This document shows positions 17,017 to 24,951 of a stretch of DNA of 64,000 bases, piece after piece. This DNA comes from DATGMS01 sp040905145 (GTDB lineage: Bacteria; Bacteroidota; Bacteroidia; Cytophagales; Cyclobacteriaceae): assembly GCA_040905145.1 (NCBI GenBank), contig JBBDSC010000201.1:1-64000 (forward strand), in the 5' to 3' direction. Position numbers and translations under genes: made by a program. Each line of letters starts with the position of its first letter. Position 1 is the first letter of the stretch. The notes under the pieces are model-generated. The model had not been told where the DNA came from. It made no database searches and saw only the letters and a list, made by a program, of their open reading frames with translations.

Positions 17017-18114
17017 TCAAAGTACCCCCTTTGTGCTTGGCAATTGGTTCAAAGCTTTAAGATCCCTCGTTACCGCCATTTTAATGGCCCTGGCCAAAGC
17101 TTTAAATATGGCTTCAATTTTATGATGTTCATTGGTGCCTTCTGCTTTGATATTGAGATTGCATTTGGCGCTATCACTGAAGGATTTGAAGAAGTGATAA
17201 AACATTTCGGTTGGCATTTCCCCGATTTTTTCCCTTTTGAACTCCGCTTCCCACATGATCCAAGGTCTTCCCCCAAAATCTATGGCCACTTGTGCCAGCA
17301 CATCGTCCATAGGCAAAAGGAAGCCGTAACGGTAAATGCCTTTTTTGTCTCCTAAAGCTTTTAAATAGGCTTCGCCCAAAGCCAATGCGGTATCTTCTAT
17401 GGTATGATGCTCATCGATATGCAGATCACCTTTCACGTGGATATCCAGGTCCGTTCCACCATGCCTTCCCAATTGTTCCAGCATGTGGTCAAAAAAATAC
17501 AATCCAGTATGTATATTACATTTTCCAGTCCCGTCCAGGTTCAGGCTTATTTTGATTTCGGTCTCGGAAGTATTTCTTTCCACGGTTGCTTTTCTGGCCG
17601 GTAACCGCAAAAATTCATAGATATCATCCCAGGACTGGGTGACCAAAGCCGCTTCTTCCATAGGTTCCCTGCCCAGGAATATGGCCTGAGTCCCCAGGTT
17701 TTTTGCCAGCTCAATATCTGTCTTTCTGTCTCCAATGACATAGGAGTTGGCTAAATCATAATCCCCTGTTAAATATTGGGCCAGAAGTCCAGTTCTTGGC
17801 TTTCTGGTAGGAGCATTATCCTGTTCAAAAGACTTATCTACATGAATGGCGGAGAAAATCACCCCTTCTTCTTCCAGTGTTTTCAGCATTTTGTATTGTG
17901 CGGGCCAAAAGGTGTTTTCTGGAAAGGAATCGGTTCCCAAACCATCTTGGTTGGTCACCATGACCAGTTCATAATCAGTTTTTTCTGCAATTTTCCTCAG
18001 ATTGGAAATGGCTTTGGGGTAAAATTCCAGCTTTTCCAGGCTGTCAACCTGAAAATCCGTAGGTGGCTCTTTTATTATTGTCCCGTCCCTATCAATAAAT
18101 AATACTTTTTTCAT
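17017..18114 (-). CDS. hisB: Bifunctional histidinol-phosphatase / imidazoleglycerol-phosphate dehydratase
   Basis: This fused HisB of 365 residues catalyses two steps of histidine synthesis. Residues 1-165 are a HAD-type phosphatase (FIDRDGTIIKEP; VTNQDGLG). Residues about 172-365 are the dehydratase with its metal-binding motifs FDHMLEQLGRHGG, DEHHTIEDTALALGEA and NEHHKIEAIFKALARAIK. It starts 19 bp after hisC and is the last his gene here. hisH, hisA, hisF and hisIE, which often follow in Bacteroidota, are absent and a toxin-antitoxin pair lies downstream. Confidence 0.97.
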   Translation of the reverse strand: MKKVLFIDRDGTIIKEPPTDFQVDSLEKLEFYPKAISNLRKIAEKTDYELVMVTNQDGLGTDSFPENTFWPAQYKMLKTLEEEGVIFSAIHVDKSFEQDNAPTRKPRTGLLAQYLTGDYDLANSYVIGDRKTDIELAKNLGTQAIFLGREPMEEAALVTQSWDDIYEFLRLPARKATVERNTSETEIKISLNLDGTGKCNIHTGLYFFDHMLEQLGRHGGTDLDIHVKGDLHIDEHHTIEDTALALGEAYLKALGDKKGIYRYGFLLPMDDVLAQVAIDFGGRPWIMWEAEFKREKIGEMPTEMFYHFFKSFSDSAKCNLNIKAEGTNEHHKIEAIFKALARAIKMAVTRDLKALNQLPSTKGVL

Positions 18115-18133
18115 TTTCCAATTGATACGTTAA

Positions 18134-19183
18134 TTACTTATATGTTTTCAATGCCCCCAGAAGCTTTTTATTTTCACTATGGATCCCTACTGTAATTCTC
18201 AAACATTCATCACACAAAGTCACTTTCGATCGGTCCCTGACTATGATCTTTTCACTGATGAGGTAATCATAGATTTTTTTGGCCCCGATAACTTTAACTA
18301 AGAAAAAATTGGCATCTGAAGGATAAATATGCTGCACCAGAGTAATTTTTTTTAAGCTTTTTTCCAGAAAATCCTTTTCCTCAAGGATTTCCTTCACCAT
18401 TTTCTGCATTTTTCCTGTCTGGCCCAAAGCTGCCAAGACGGTGTTCTGTGTCAGTCCACTGATATTATAGGGAGGTTTGATCCGGTTGAGGACCTGTATG
18501 ATATCAGTGGAGGCAAAAGCCATTCCTAATCTCAATGCCGCCAATCCCCAGGCTTTGGAAAAGGTCTGCATCACCAGTAGGTTTGGATACTGGCCGAGGA
18601 GGCGCGAAAAGCTGGGCCCTTCACTGAAATCCATATAAGCCTCATCGACCACTACCAAACCTTCAAATCCTTCAATGATCTGAAGGATATCCCCACTTTT
18701 CATTTGATTGCCAGTGGGGTTATTGGGGGAGCAAATAAAAATGATTTTAGTGAATTGGTCCACCTCCTGCAAGACTTCAATAGGCCTGATCTGAAATTCC
18801 TCGGTGAGATTGACCCTCTTGATGGAGACATCATTGATTTCCGCACTGACTTCATACATCCCATAAGTGGGAGGTAGGATAATAATATTATCCTTTCCCG
18901 GATTACAGAATGCCCTGATTAGCAGATCTATCGCCTCATCACTGCCATTTCCCAAGAAGATCTGTTGGGAAACAATTCCTTTAATGTGGGCGATATGTTT
19001 TTTTAAAGCTTGCTGATAAGGATCTGGATATCGGTTGAAGTTTTCTGCCGTAATGGATCCCATAGGATTTTCGTTCGCATCCAAAAACACCCCTTCTTTT
19101 CCGGAATATTCATCCCTGGCAGAGGAGTAGGGGGTCAGGTTGGCTATATGGGGCCGTAACAGTTTATTTATTTGGAATTTCAT
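18134..19183 (-). CDS. hisC: Histidinol-phosphate aminotransferase
   Basis: This is a fold-type I PLP enzyme of 349 residues that converts imidazole-acetol phosphate to histidinol phosphate. The Schiff-base lysine is in MQTFSKAWGLAALRLGMA near residue 212. CSPNNPTGNQM and VVDEAYMDFS are the cofactor-binding motifs, and FLGNGSDEAIDLL lies at the N-terminal cofactor site. The start overlaps the end of hisD by 20 bp, which implies translational coupling. Confidence 0.96.
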   Translation of the reverse strand: MKFQINKLLRPHIANLTPYSSARDEYSGKEGVFLDANENPMGSITAENFNRYPDPYQQALKKHIAHIKGIVSQQIFLGNGSDEAIDLLIRAFCNPGKDNIIILPPTYGMYEVSAEINDVSIKRVNLTEEFQIRPIEVLQEVDQFTKIIFICSPNNPTGNQMKSGDILQIIEGFEGLVVVDEAYMDFSEGPSFSRLLGQYPNLLVMQTFSKAWGLAALRLGMAFASTDIIQVLNRIKPPYNISGLTQNTVLAALGQTGKMQKMVKEILEEKDFLEKSLKKITLVQHIYPSDANFFLVKVIGAKKIYDYLISEKIIVRDRSKVTLCDECLRITVGIHSENKKLLGALKTYK

Positions 19184-20474
19184 TTAAATTGTCCTTGAGG
19201 TAGTTTAGCCGGAGGGTAACCGCGTTTTTGTGTGCCTGGAGCATTTCGTTTTCAGCCATTATTTCTACGGTTGGGCCGATATTTTTAATGCCTTCTTCCG
19301 TGATTTTCTGATAAGTGATTTTCTTCACAAAGCTATCCAGGGAAACTCCACTATAGTTTTTGGCAAATCCGTAGGTGGGCAGGGTGTGGTTGGTTCCGGA
19401 AGCATAGTCGCCCGCAGATTCGGGAGTAAAGTTCCCAATGAAGACAGATCCTGCATTGATGATTCTTTCTACCACTTCATTCTCATCATCCACTGCGATG
19501 ATAAGGTGTTCTGGGGCATAGTCATTGATCAGATCAATAGCCTTGTCCTGGTTGGGCATTATTACGGCCACACTGTTCTCCAGGGCTTTTTGTGCGATTG
19601 CTTTTCTGGGGAGCATCTCTAATTGCCCTTCAACTTCTTTAAGGATTTTTTTCGTCAATTTTTCGGAGGTCGCAACCAATATTACCTGACTGTCTATCCC
19701 GTGTTCTGCTTGGGAAAGAAGATCGGAAGCTACGAATTCCGGAATGGCACTTTCATCAGCGTATACCAGAACTTCAGAAGGTCCGGCGGGCATGTCTATG
19801 GCCACGCCTTTTTTTGTTGCCAATTGCTTGGCTGCTGTAACATATTGGTTTCCAGGTCCGAATATTTTATCCACTTTGGTTACTGTCTCTGTACCAAAGG
19901 CCATTGCTGCAATAGCTTGGGCGCCACCTGCTTTTACAATTCTGTCTATGCCTATCAGGTCGGCTGCATACAATATTGCCGGATGGATCTTGCCCTCTTT
20001 GTTGGGAGGGGTACAGAGGGTAATTTCCTCACATCCTGTGATATTTGCCGGTATGCCCAGCATCAAGACAGTGGAAAACAAGGGAGCTGTGCCGCCGGGA
20101 ATGTAAAGCCCTATTTTTTGGATGGCCTTACTTCTCCTCATGCAGGTCACCCCTGGCATTACCTCCATGGACAGATCAGGAGTAACTTGCGCTTGGTGGA
20201 ATTTTTCGATATTCTGTTTAGCCAGCATAATGGCGTCTTTCAAATCCTCATCGACCAGATCATAGGAAGCCTTGATTTCTTCCCGGTGGACCAATAGGGT
20301 CTTGATTTCAACATGATCATACTCCAGGGCAAACTTTTTAAGGGCTTTGTCCCCCTGTCTTTTGACCTTCCGCATGATCGGTTTCACTATTTTTTCAATA
20401 TCCTTTGTTTTTTGTACAGGCCTGGCCAATTCATTTTTCCACTCCTTTTTAGATGGATTGATAATGACTTTCAT
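19164..20474 (-). CDS. hisD: Histidinol dehydrogenase
   Basis: This NAD-dependent zinc enzyme of 436 residues performs the last two oxidations of histidine synthesis. Conserved stretches include IGLYIPGGTAPLFSTVLMLG, FGPGNQYVTAAKQ, DMPAGPSEVLVYAD, SQAEHGIDSQVILV and TPESAGDYASGTNHTLPT. Length and motifs are standard. It is the second gene of the operon, 57 bp after hisG, and overlaps hisC. Confidence 0.97.
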   Translation of the reverse strand: MKVIINPSKKEWKNELARPVQKTKDIEKIVKPIMRKVKRQGDKALKKFALEYDHVEIKTLLVHREEIKASYDLVDEDLKDAIMLAKQNIEKFHQAQVTPDLSMEVMPGVTCMRRSKAIQKIGLYIPGGTAPLFSTVLMLGIPANITGCEEITLCTPPNKEGKIHPAILYAADLIGIDRIVKAGGAQAIAAMAFGTETVTKVDKIFGPGNQYVTAAKQLATKKGVAIDMPAGPSEVLVYADESAIPEFVASDLLSQAEHGIDSQVILVATSEKLTKKILKEVEGQLEMLPRKAIAQKALENSVAVIMPNQDKAIDLINDYAPEHLIIAVDDENEVVERIINAGSVFIGNFTPESAGDYASGTNHTLPTYGFAKNYSGVSLDSFVKKITYQKITEEGIKNIGPTVEIMAENEMLQAHKNAVTLRLNYLKDNLNEIPNK

Positions 20475-20531
20475 CTGAAGCTATTTTATATCCGGGTTAA
20501 TTTCCAATCTTGATCTTTTGTCTGCAGCAAT

Positions 20532-21392
20532 TTATAGCACCATTTTTTCTATTGGGACCACTAGGATACCCTGCGCCCCGGCTTCCCTAAGCTCCTCGAT
20601 GTTTTCCCAAAACTGATCTTCACTCAAGACAGAATGAACAGAAGACCACCCTTCTTGTGCCAAAGGAAGTATGGTAGGACTTTTCATACCAGGTATTAAG
20701 GAAACAATCTTTTCCAGAGTATCATTGGGGGCATTTAATAATACATATTTATGGCTTTTTCCTCTCTGGACGGCATTAATTCTAAAGAGCAGTTTTTCGA
20801 CAATGGCCATTTTGTCTTGAGACAGGTTTTTATGACTGATCAAAACAGCTTCTGAAGTAAAGATTTTCTCCACCTCTGCAAGTCCATTCATCATCAAGGT
20901 AGATCCTGAACTTACAATGTCACAGATGCCTTCTGCCAATCCAATGCTGGGGGCAATTTCCACGGAACCGCTGATTTCATGGATCTCTGCGTTGATTTTA
21001 TTTTGCTTCAAATAATCACCGAGGATTTTTGGGTAGGAAGTGGCTATGTTTTTCCCTTCAAAATAACCCACTCCAGAATACCTTTCCCCTTTGGGAATGG
21101 CTAAAGATAACCTGCATTTGGAAAAACCAAGCTTTTTGAGAACGTCTACGGTTTTGTCTTTCTCGACTACTTCGTTCTCTCCGACTATTCCCAAATCCGC
21201 AACCCCATCTGCTACGTATCCCGGTATATCATCATCCCGCAAAAATAGGAATTCCATGGGGAAATTGGTGGCCGTTGATTTTAATTTTCCTGTACCATTG
21301 TAGAACTTAATGCCACATTCCTTGATAAGGCTCAATGAATCGTCACTTAATCTCCCACTTTTCTGAACGGCAATTCGAATTATATTTTCCAT
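20532..21392 (-). CDS. hisG: ATP phosphoribosyltransferase, long form
   Basis: HisG is the committed step of histidine synthesis. At 286 residues it is the long, hexameric form with its own C-terminal ACT-like regulatory domain, so no HisZ is needed. The N-terminus IRIAVQKSGRLSDDSLSLI, the catalytic region LGIVGENEV, the phosphoribosyl-binding stretch GICDIVSSGSTLMMNGL, and the tail GAQGILVVPIEKM are all present. Feedback inhibition by histidine is expected. It is the first gene of hisG-D-C-B and lies 103 bp downstream of a histidine-rich leader ORF. Confidence 0.97.
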   Translation of the reverse strand: MENIIRIAVQKSGRLSDDSLSLIKECGIKFYNGTGKLKSTATNFPMEFLFLRDDDIPGYVADGVADLGIVGENEVVEKDKTVDVLKKLGFSKCRLSLAIPKGERYSGVGYFEGKNIATSYPKILGDYLKQNKINAEIHEISGSVEIAPSIGLAEGICDIVSSGSTLMMNGLAEVEKIFTSEAVLISHKNLSQDKMAIVEKLLFRINAVQRGKSHKYVLLNAPNDTLEKIVSLIPGMKSPTILPLAQEGWSSVHSVLSEDQFWENIEELREAGAQGILVVPIEKMVL

Positions 21393-21488
21393 GAAATTTT
21401 ATACAAATATGGTTTAAATCTTGTTGAAATTTGTTGGAGCTAACTGCAATCACAGGACACAGCCATTTCGGGCGATATGTTATAATGT

Positions 21489-21505
21489 TTCCTCCTTAGG
21501 AGGAA
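21489..21505 (-). promoter_or_regulatory. Hairpin enclosing the stop codon of the his leader ORF
   Basis: A perfect 7-bp inverted repeat (TTCCTCC and GGAGGAA) has a 3-nt loop that is exactly the leader stop codon TAA. A ribosome stalled or released on the leader would decide whether this stem forms. I see no classical T-tract terminator between it and hisG, so the downstream mechanism is open. Confidence 0.55.
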
Positions 21506-21585
21506 TGATGGAAGGGGTGAACAGCTACAATATGGCATAATGCAAAAAGTCCATGGTGGGTGATATGTAGATTGATTCTGTTCAT
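21496..21585 (-). CDS. hisL: Histidine-rich leader peptide of the his operon
   Basis: This is a 29-codon ORF ahead of hisG. Seven residues are histidine (positions 7, 10, 11, 18, 23, 26 and 27), including HITHHG and VAVHPFHHSS. That is 24% His, against about 2% in ordinary proteins. It begins 10 bp past a consensus promoter box, so translation would be nearly leaderless. Its TAA falls in the loop of a hairpin. This layout fits ribosome-mediated attenuation, in which scarcity of His-tRNA slows translation of the leader. It lacks the uninterrupted His run of enterobacterial HisL. Confidence 0.72.
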   Translation of the reverse strand: MNRINLHITHHGLFALCHIVAVHPFHHSS

Positions 21586-21594
21586 TGATGGTCA

Positions 21595-21625
21595 CAAAAT
21601 TAATCAGGTAATGTTAACAAGCAAA
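21595..21625 (-). promoter_or_regulatory. Consensus promoter of the his operon
   Basis: On the minus strand TTTG at 21622-21625 is followed by exactly 19 nt and TAATTTTG at 21595-21602. This is a full match to the Bacteroidota housekeeping consensus. The predicted transcript start is only a few nucleotides before the leader ATG at 21585. Confidence 0.75.
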
Positions 21626-21662
21626 AAAATTAAATGATTTTATTAAAAAGTATTGCATTTCC

Positions 21663-22019
21663 TCAAGATCTGGAAGTAATTACCACTCTGGCTTGGGGCC
21701 TGGGCTTCTCCAGCGGTTTATTCTTTGATTTTAAGCCAAATAGGGGTCTAACAAAGTTTATCCTTTTTATTAAAAATTCATACAAGAAAAAGGAACCCAT
21801 GAAAGTCCCCAATATCATTATTGCGGCTTTGGGCCAAAACCCCCACTCTATTTCCATCAGGTAAAATCCGATCACCATCATTATGGATTGATGAAGGATA
21901 TAGAAAGGGTATACTGCTTCATTGCTGTAGGCCAACCATTGGCTGGGGTGATTTAAGTACCTGGCTGCATAGCCAAAAATCACCAGAATCCAGGACCATA
22001 CATTAAAGACTTTGATCCA
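21663..22019 (-). pseudogene. Headless acyltransferase-3 C-terminal remnant
   Basis: The translated sequence (VFNVWSWILVIFGYAARYLN, then YPFYILHQSIMM and later IKRINFVRPLFG) is the C-terminal membrane end of an acyltransferase-3/OafA-like protein. It covers about 118 residues of a family usually longer than 350. In frame, it begins immediately after the TAA of the yciH gene, with no own start codon; a GTG at 21983 gives at most 106 residues. The front two thirds of the gene are missing, most simply by a deletion whose endpoint is at the yciH stop. It is probably non-functional. Confidence 0.72.
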
Positions 22020-22373
22020 TTATCCTCCGGATTTCTTTGCCTTATAGCCGTTTTGCTGAAGTATCTCCAGCACTTTGTCCCTATGATCTCCTTGTATGAT
22101 GATTTCTTCGTCCTTGGCACTTCCTCCCACACCACATTTGTTTTTAATAAGCTTACCCAGTTCCTTTAAGTCATCCTCGGATCCGATAAAGCCCGTAACC
22201 AAGGTTACCTGTTTCCCCCCTCTGGATTTTTTATCCAGTTGCACCTTCAGGTTTTGCTGTTGGGGAGCAGGGGTGTTTTCCGGTTTTTCAGCATCGGTAA
22301 AGTCAAAATTCTCACTGGTGGAATATACCACTCCGTCCCTTTTTTTCCAATCGTTTTTTTTCTTTTTGCCCAT
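22020..22373 (-). CDS. yciH: SUI1/YciH-type translation initiation factor homologue
   Basis: This eIF1-like protein of 117 residues has the family core GGKQVTLVTGFIGSEDDLKE, LIKNKCGVGGSAKDEEIIIQ and GDHRDKVLEILQQNGYKAKK. The N-terminal extension is lysine- and proline-rich. Bacterial homologues are thought to act at translation initiation or in stress repression of translation; the role in Bacteroidota is not established. It lies 6 bp after the universal stress gene and is likely cotranscribed with it. The TAA stop coincides with the junction to an acyltransferase remnant. Confidence 0.9.
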   Translation of the reverse strand: MGKKKKNDWKKRDGVVYSTSENFDFTDAEKPENTPAPQQQNLKVQLDKKSRGGKQVTLVTGFIGSEDDLKELGKLIKNKCGVGGSAKDEEIIIQGDHRDKVLEILQQNGYKAKKSGG

Positions 22374-22379
22374 AAATGC

Positions 22380-23243
22380 TTAGTCCGTTATTTTCATGGT
22401 CCACACAGGCCTTTTGGCATGATTGACCACATCTTCAGCGATACTTCCACTTAATAAATGCATGAAACCGGTACGGCCATGGGTGGCCATGGCAATCATA
22501 TCAGCATTTTGTTGTTCGGCAAATTCTATAATACCTTCTTCTTCTGAAGTACTGTTATAGATCGATGCTTGGGCATTGGTTAATCCATGGATTTTTACAA
22601 ATTCCTCGATTTTATTTGTGGAATCCCTGGAGGTTTCAAAAAAACTGGGCGTATTGATCTTGACCAGGATTAATTCTGCCCCAAGCAATTGCTGCAGGGA
22701 TTTTATATGCTGGATGATTTTTCTGTTTTCTTCACTGAAATCACTTGCGAAAATTATCTTTTTGATTTCAATGGCTTTTACCGGCTGTTTCACGGTGATC
22801 ACTGGACAACTGGCATGTCTTACGACTTTTTCGGTGTTGGAGCCAATCAACAGTTCTTCCAAGCCACTGGATCCTTTTGAACCCATGACAACCAAATCAG
22901 CTTTGATCTCTGCAATTTCGTTTGCAATTCCAGCGTAGGGGTTGCCAAATGAGATCCTGGTACTGAATTGGTAAGGTTTGTTTTGGTGTTTTTCCTTAAG
23001 CTCCTCCAATTGCTTCTTCCTTTTTTCCACAAGTTCTATCATGTAAACCTGATTTAACTGTGCGGAATCCAGGTTCATTTCGCCCATAGTGCTAAAACTT
23101 TGGGCGGTTGGAATTTCGACGACATGGACAAGCTTCAGCTGGCCTTGGGCTTTTTCGGCAAGCTGTTGTGCAAAATCAAAGGCATTCTGGGCCTCATCGG
23201 AAAAGTCAAAAGGAACTAATATTGTTTGCATGTTCATTTTCAT
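22380..23243 (-). CDS. Tandem-domain universal stress protein
   Basis: This UspA-type protein of 287 residues has two Usp domains (about 5-150 and 155-287). Each starts with a strand motif (TILVPFDFSDEAQNAFDFA and KIIFASDFSEENRKIIQHI). Each also has a nucleotide-binding-like loop: VMGSKGSSGLEELLIGSNTE in the first, ATHGRTGFMHLLSGSIAEDV in the second. Both loops keep the G-x(9)-G-S/T pattern of ATP-binding Usp proteins. The ATG at codon 5 (MQTILV) is an alternative start. It is the first gene of a pair with yciH. Confidence 0.9.
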   Translation of the reverse strand: MKMNMQTILVPFDFSDEAQNAFDFAQQLAEKAQGQLKLVHVVEIPTAQSFSTMGEMNLDSAQLNQVYMIELVEKRKKQLEELKEKHQNKPYQFSTRISFGNPYAGIANEIAEIKADLVVMGSKGSSGLEELLIGSNTEKVVRHASCPVITVKQPVKAIEIKKIIFASDFSEENRKIIQHIKSLQQLLGAELILVKINTPSFFETSRDSTNKIEEFVKIHGLTNAQASIYNSTSEEEGIIEFAEQQNADMIAMATHGRTGFMHLLSGSIAEDVVNHAKRPVWTMKITD

Positions 23244-23296
23244 TGAGGGTTAGATGTAAGAAAAAGTAATTGTCATGTTAAATCTAAAGATTTATT

Positions 23297-24214
23297 TTAT
23301 TTTAAAAAAATAATACCTGTCCCAAAAGCCATAACCCAAACCAAAGTGGAAATGGCCATTTTTTTTAAATAGGGATCGATTTCCTTAGAGGTCTTCTTTT
23401 TTTTTGAGATGGCCTGGCCAATCTTCATCATAACGGGTGCCATGAGCAATGCCAAAAGTCCCCCCCAGGCTTGTTCCATTATTACAAACACGACTAAAGC
23501 AATGTTTCCCGTAATGATTAAAAACCAATTGTATTTTACTGCCGCTGCTCTACCTATGCGGACAGGGATTGATTTTTTGCCTGCCTTGGTATCGGAATCA
23601 ATATCTCTGATATTGTTAATGTTCAATACTGATGTACTGAACAACCCGAGGGATAAAGCAGGCAAAATCAATTTTGGCGAAAACTCCATGGTATGAAGGT
23701 AATAAGTGCCCAATACACCCACCACTCCAAAAAACATGAAAACAGAAATGTCTCCTAAACCCACATAACCATAAGGCTTGGGTCCAGAGGTATAAGTGAT
23801 AGCGGCAACAATAGCCAAAATTCCTAACGCAATAAAAGAAAGGAAGACATAAAACCCACTGATGGAAACATATAACAACAAAACACCACTTATGAAGGAC
23901 AGCGCAGCAAAAAGGACCATGGCCTTTTTCATTTCTTCAGGGCTGATAATTCCTGATTGTACCGCTCTGACGGGTCCTTTTCGGTCAATGCTGTCAGCTC
24001 CATGGTAACTGTCACCGTAATCATTGGCAAGGTTGCTCAGTATCTGTAGCAAGGTGGTGGTAAGGACTGCAAAAAGCAATACTTCCCATCTGAACAAACC
24101 TTTATAAAATGCGATGAAACTGGCCATTAGAATACTTGCCAAAGCTAAAGGCAGGGTTCTTAACCTAACTGCGTGCAGCCAGGCCTGTTTTTTATTGGAT
24201 AGGAAAATCTCCAC
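23297..24214 (-). CDS. menA: 1,4-Dihydroxy-2-naphthoate polyprenyltransferase
   Basis: This UbiA-superfamily membrane prenyltransferase (305 residues, about nine membrane segments) attaches the isoprenoid tail in menaquinone synthesis. The first Asp-rich motif is NLANDYGDSYHGAD (about residues 62-75), followed by the MenA-type RKGPVRAVQSGIISPEEM. The second Asp-rich motif is NNIRDIDSDTKAGKKSIPVRIG near 198. With menE at 5.5 kb this shows that the organism makes menaquinone. It stands alone on the minus strand. Confidence 0.95.
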   Translation of the reverse strand: MEIFLSNKKQAWLHAVRLRTLPLALASILMASFIAFYKGLFRWEVLLFAVLTTTLLQILSNLANDYGDSYHGADSIDRKGPVRAVQSGIISPEEMKKAMVLFAALSFISGVLLLYVSISGFYVFLSFIALGILAIVAAITYTSGPKPYGYVGLGDISVFMFFGVVGVLGTYYLHTMEFSPKLILPALSLGLFSTSVLNINNIRDIDSDTKAGKKSIPVRIGRAAAVKYNWFLIITGNIALVVFVIMEQAWGGLLALLMAPVMMKIGQAISKKKKTSKEIDPYLKKMAISTLVWVMAFGTGIIFLK

Positions 24215-24276
24215 AAATAGTTGAATGAAATTTAATAAGCGACAAAGTTAAACCAAGGGTATGGGTTGGATGGAAA

Positions 24277-24861
24277 TCAGGCTTTTATTAAGCTAATGAT
24301 TTCCTCATCCATAGGTTCTACGGAAGAAGGAAAGAATTTTTTTAATTCCCCATTTTCATCGATGAAATATTTACAAAAGTTCCAAGTGGGTTCTTTGTCA
24401 TTCCATCCGTTCAGGTCTTTATCAGACAACCATCTGTACAAGGGATGCTTATCGGCACCTTTGACCGATACTTTGTCAAACATCTGAAAGGTGACGCCAT
24501 AATTTTCGCTGCAAAACTTCTTGATGTCTTCATTGGTTCCGGGTTCCTGCCCCCCAAAATTATTGGCCGGAAAACCTAAGATGACCAGTTCATCACCATA
24601 TTTTTCATTCAATTCCTGTAATTCAGCATACTGGGGGGTATAACCGCATTTGGAGGCTACATTCACAATCAATACTTTTTTGCCTTTATATTGGTTGAAA
24701 TCAATTTCATTTCCATCAATGTCTTTCATCTTAAAATCATAAAAGGATTTTTCCATCAGCATATCTTCGAGATTTTGAAATTCTTCATTTGAAGTTTCGG
24801 ATTGACTGGCTGTATTACAGGCCAGTGAAATAAATGCGAATAATAGGAGCAGTGTTTTCAT
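24277..24861 (-). CDS. Glutathione peroxidase-family lipoprotein
   Basis: This is a thioredoxin-fold peroxidase of the GPx family. The peroxidatic Cys is in NVASKCGYTPQYAEL, with GFPANNFGGQEPGTNEDI and WNFCKYFIDENGE carrying the Gln and Trp of the catalytic tetrad. It uses Cys, not Sec, so it probably works with thioredoxin on peroxides. I start it at ATG 24861 because MKTLLLLFAFISLAC gives a lipoprotein signal; the 15 upstream in-frame codons look non-coding. Periplasmic peroxide defence is likely. Confidence 0.92.
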   Translation of the reverse strand: MKTLLLLFAFISLACNTASQSETSNEEFQNLEDMLMEKSFYDFKMKDIDGNEIDFNQYKGKKVLIVNVASKCGYTPQYAELQELNEKYGDELVILGFPANNFGGQEPGTNEDIKKFCSENYGVTFQMFDKVSVKGADKHPLYRWLSDKDLNGWNDKEPTWNFCKYFIDENGELKKFFPSSVEPMDEEIISLIKA

Positions 24862-24951
24862 ATGTATATAATAGTTTTTATGGTCATATGGAACCTCGCA
24901 GAGCAATCATCATCTTGGGAGAGAATCTTAATTAGGCTCGGTGTTTCATAG

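Noticed and set aside
19623..20297. Long + strand frame opposite hisD
   Set aside because: hisD on the other strand is unmistakable; the frame is a by-product of its codon use.
21499..21503. GGAGG as a ribosome-binding site for hisG
   Set aside because: It is more than 100 nt from the hisG start and is part of the stem around the leader stop codon.
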